DNA from: Cellvibrionales bacterium UBA2618
Lineage (GTDB): Bacteria; Pseudomonadota; Gammaproteobacteria; Pseudomonadales; Porticoccaceae
NCBI GenBank assembly: GCA_002339165.1
Contig: DDJS01000083.1
Coordinates: forward strand, 1-7,007
Direction: 5' to 3'
DNA length: 7,007 nucleotides
Program-made: the position numbers and the translations under genes
The notes under the pieces: generated by a model
Database searches by the model: none
The model's input: only the letters and a program-made list of their open reading frames with translations
What the model was told of the DNA's origin: nothing
Shown here: positions 5,125 through 7,007 of the stretch, one piece after another
Numbering within the stretch: position 1 is the first letter of the stretch
Layout: each line of letters begins with the position of its first letter

Positions 5125-7007
5125 CTAGTCATCTACCCTCAAGGCTCCCTTCAACTGGGTTGCGCTTCTAAACCAATAGTCCTTGGGCAGGCGCTCCCCC
5201 CCAGAAAATTCCTTTGCATCCCCCAGCGACACAAATGGCCCCGTTACTACAGCATATGCGGGCCTCCCACGCAAGGATATGGGCACCACTAATGCCCCAG
5301 CCAGGCCAACGTAGTCATCGATGAAACCTGCGGCCTGCAATGGCGAGGTGAAGACAATGTATTGTACAAAAAAATCGGCATCCCGCGCATTGCGTACACG
5401 GGTGACTGCAACTGGGGTAGGCGTCTGCTGCGGCGCCTCTATCACGGTAACGATTTCATCGGCGAGCGGCCGAATTGGGTCTATCCGTGGGGTCGTTACT
5501 GCAACCTGCTGCGGTCGAGCTATCTGCTCGGGAAGTGTAATCTGCGGTAACCGAGAGATTCCCTGCAATGTCGCCATTGGGCCCGACAATTCGATGGATG
5601 CTGCCGGTTCAATCTGCCCAACCTCATTCGTTGGAACTGCCTGACGCTCTTGACGCTCTTGAACCGACGTCGCGGCAGCTTCCGATGACGAACTGGTAGA
5701 TGCCGGCTGCAACGCACCGAACTGCCGCTCCGCCGCCAACGTCTGCTCACGCTCAACGGCCGCCAACAACGCCTCAATCTGACCCAATTGCTGACGTAAT
5801 TCTTGGTCTGTTAATGACGGAGAACTCTCATCAGCTGTGCCCAGGGTTGTCATCGATGGCGAGGTTTTCGGTCTATTTTGCGCCTCACGTAATCCGGCAA
5901 ACTGCTCTGAAATATCCAGTATTCGCTGCTCGGCTGTCGGATCGACTACGTTGCCGGCGCGGCCGCGGCGCATAGCACCATCGGCGATCGGTATCGGTCG
6001 ATCATCGGTGACCGTCGCGGTCCGACCAGCGGCAGTATCTAACGTCGGTGATTGATCGGTGGAGTCAGCTGGTGGTAGCCCTGTCGTAGGGTCTACTGAA
6101 AGAATCGCCTCAGGCGCTTCAGCGCTGGCATCAACATCCAACGACTCTTTGGACAATACGCTAACGATGGAGGTCTGCCACTGGGCGAGCACGTTCAGGG
6201 CTGAATCGCGATAGTGCATCGATTCGACCGGATTAAATCGATAAATAACAAACAGGGTTACCGCCAAACTGAGTAGGCAAATTGCCGCAACCAAAGCAGC
6301 ATCGCGTAACTTTGAGGATGTCCCATCGACTACTCGGCCAACCTCAGCATTCTTTTCAGTGTCAAAACTAAACGGGTCGTCGGGAAATACCAGACCACCA
6401 CCGATATCCTGCATCAGCGTATCTTCGCTGAGAATGTCGATATCGCCAGGCATGATTTCTGAATCGTCTGGTGCGACCACATCACCCAAGCCAACCTGAT
6501 CCAACAATAACTCAGTATCGCTTTCATAACCGTGTTCGCGCGCCGCATACATCAATTGAATCGCTTCATCGACGGTCGGCGTGTCGACTACCCAGCGATA
6601 CAGCTGCCGTCCAAACATTGCGAGTAATTTTTCGTAGCCGGGCCAACCGGTCTTATCGATGCACAAAATCAATCGAACGTTGATTCCCGGAAAATCGGTT
6701 ATCAAGCGCACCAAAAGGTTCCACTGATCCTGCTTTACTGACTTGGCATCATTAACCACCAGCAAGTGCACTGGAGCAGACGCCTCCGGCAGTTTGCGCG
6801 CCTGTTCCATGGTCATCTTGGCGAGTATTTGATTAAATCGGTTGAGCAGGCTGTCGGTATCGTTGGGTAAAAATACCTCCAATTGAAAACCCTCGAGATC
6901 GCGTAATCGTGTCACCAACATTCTGGAGTAATGGTCGAGCACGCCATCGTTACCGCCGATCACGGCCAGGCCGCGGTCGCCATGACTAACCGCCTCTAGG
7001 GATAATT
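5125..7007 (-). CDS. DamX-like SPOR-domain membrane protein with degenerate AAA+ ATPase domain, 5' end outside window
   Basis: The frame is open to the right edge; the first internal start codon (GTG at 6963) has at least 14 more coding residues before it, so the gene is partial. Counting from that GTG: residues 1-150 have the pattern of a GspA/ExeA/DamX-type AAA+ domain, but the P-loop position reads GGNDGVLDH with no GK[ST], and the Walker B position reads HLLVVNDAKS instead of a DEAH/DDAH-like motif. An acidic linker follows (160-205), then one transmembrane helix (222-241). A long Pro/Gln/Ala/Thr/Ser-rich periplasmic linker (270-525) includes a short coiled coil (384-416). A C-terminal SPOR domain (531-608) starts FFVQYIVFTSPLQAA and ends near YWFRSATQLKG, close to the DamX form. 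SPOR domains bind glycan stripped of stem peptides at division septa. Topology is N-in, SPOR in the periplasm. It is the upstream gene of a probable three-gene operon. Confidence 0.88.
   Translation of the reverse strand, partial: LSLEAVSHGDRGLAVIGGNDGVLDHYSRMLVTRLRDLEGFQLEVFLPNDTDSLLNRFNQILAKMTMEQARKLPEASAPVHLLVVNDAKSVKQDQWNLLVRLITDFPGINVRLILCIDKTGWPGYEKLLAMFGRQLYRWVVDTPTVDEAIQLMYAAREHGYESDTELLLDQVGLGDVVAPDDSEIMPGDIDILSEDTLMQDIGGGLVFPDDPFSFDTEKNAEVGRVVDGTSSKLRDAALVAAICLLSLAVTLFVIYRFNPVESMHYRDSALNVLAQWQTSIVSVLSKESLDVDASAEAPEAILSVDPTTGLPPADSTDQSPTLDTAAGRTATVTDDRPIPIADGAMRRGRAGNVVDPTAEQRILDISEQFAGLREAQNRPKTSPSMTTLGTADESSPSLTDQELRQQLGQIEALLAAVEREQTLAAERQFGALQPASTSSSSEAAATSVQERQERQAVPTNEVGQIEPAASIELSGPMATLQGISRLPQITLPEQIARPQQVAVTTPRIDPIRPLADEIVTVIEAPQQTPTPVAVTRVRNARDADFFVQYIVFTSPLQAAGFIDDYVGLAGALVVPISLRGRPAYAVVTGPFVSLGDAKEFSGGERLPKDYWFRSATQLKGALRVDD
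5642..5659 (-). repeat. Tandem 9-base direct repeat encoding QERQER
   Basis: TGACGCTCT occurs twice in perfect tandem on the + strand. On the coding strand this duplicates the tripeptide QER in the periplasmic linker of the SPOR protein. It keeps the frame and looks like a small recent duplication in a linker that tolerates length change. Confidence 0.85.

Noticed and set aside
5321..6055. Plus-strand open frames opposite the SPOR gene
   Set aside because: They are composition-driven shadows of the linker and SPOR region; the products are Cys/Arg/Ser-rich with no recognisable domain.

Overview
The window looks like chromosomal DNA of a gammaproteobacterium with moderate GC content. The evidence is gene order and family type: a polar-flagellum style flhF-flhG-fliA block on the + strand, and on the - strand a protein that combines a DamX/ExeA-like ATPase fold, one membrane helix and a SPOR domain. 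No rRNA, tRNA, CRISPR array, insertion sequence or phage gene was seen. I cannot name the genus.

Layout. Positions 1-3650 (+ strand) hold a tightly packed probable operon: the 3' part of an flhF-like GTPase gene (open at the left edge), a 158-base gap that contains a doubtful 48-codon ORF, flhG (MinD-like ATPase), fliA (sigma-28, overlapping flhG by 8 bases), then two genes I do not recognise: a 175-residue soluble protein 4 bases after fliA and a 231-residue single-pass membrane protein. Positions 3651-3749 are a short convergent gap without a clear terminator. Positions 3750-7007 (- strand) hold a second operon, read right to left: a large SPOR-domain protein (open at the right edge), a 117-residue acidic protein with a TTG start, and a 326-residue membrane-anchored coiled-coil protein coupled to it by an ATGA overlap.

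How the genes may work together. In flagellated relatives FlhF places the flagellum at the pole, FlhG limits its number and activates FlhF, and FliA transcribes late flagellar genes. Three things are unusual here. The FlhF guanine-specificity motif (normally TKxD) reads SRLE. FlhG starts almost directly at its P-loop and lacks the N-terminal DQAxxLR element that stimulates FlhF. The genes after fliA are not che or mot genes but unknown proteins, facing a set of envelope proteins one of which is a pseudo-ATPase with a cell-wall-binding SPOR domain. My main hypothesis (inference only) is a diverged or repurposed FlhF/FlhG/FliA polarity module tied to an envelope or septal complex. Whether the organism makes flagella cannot be seen from this window.
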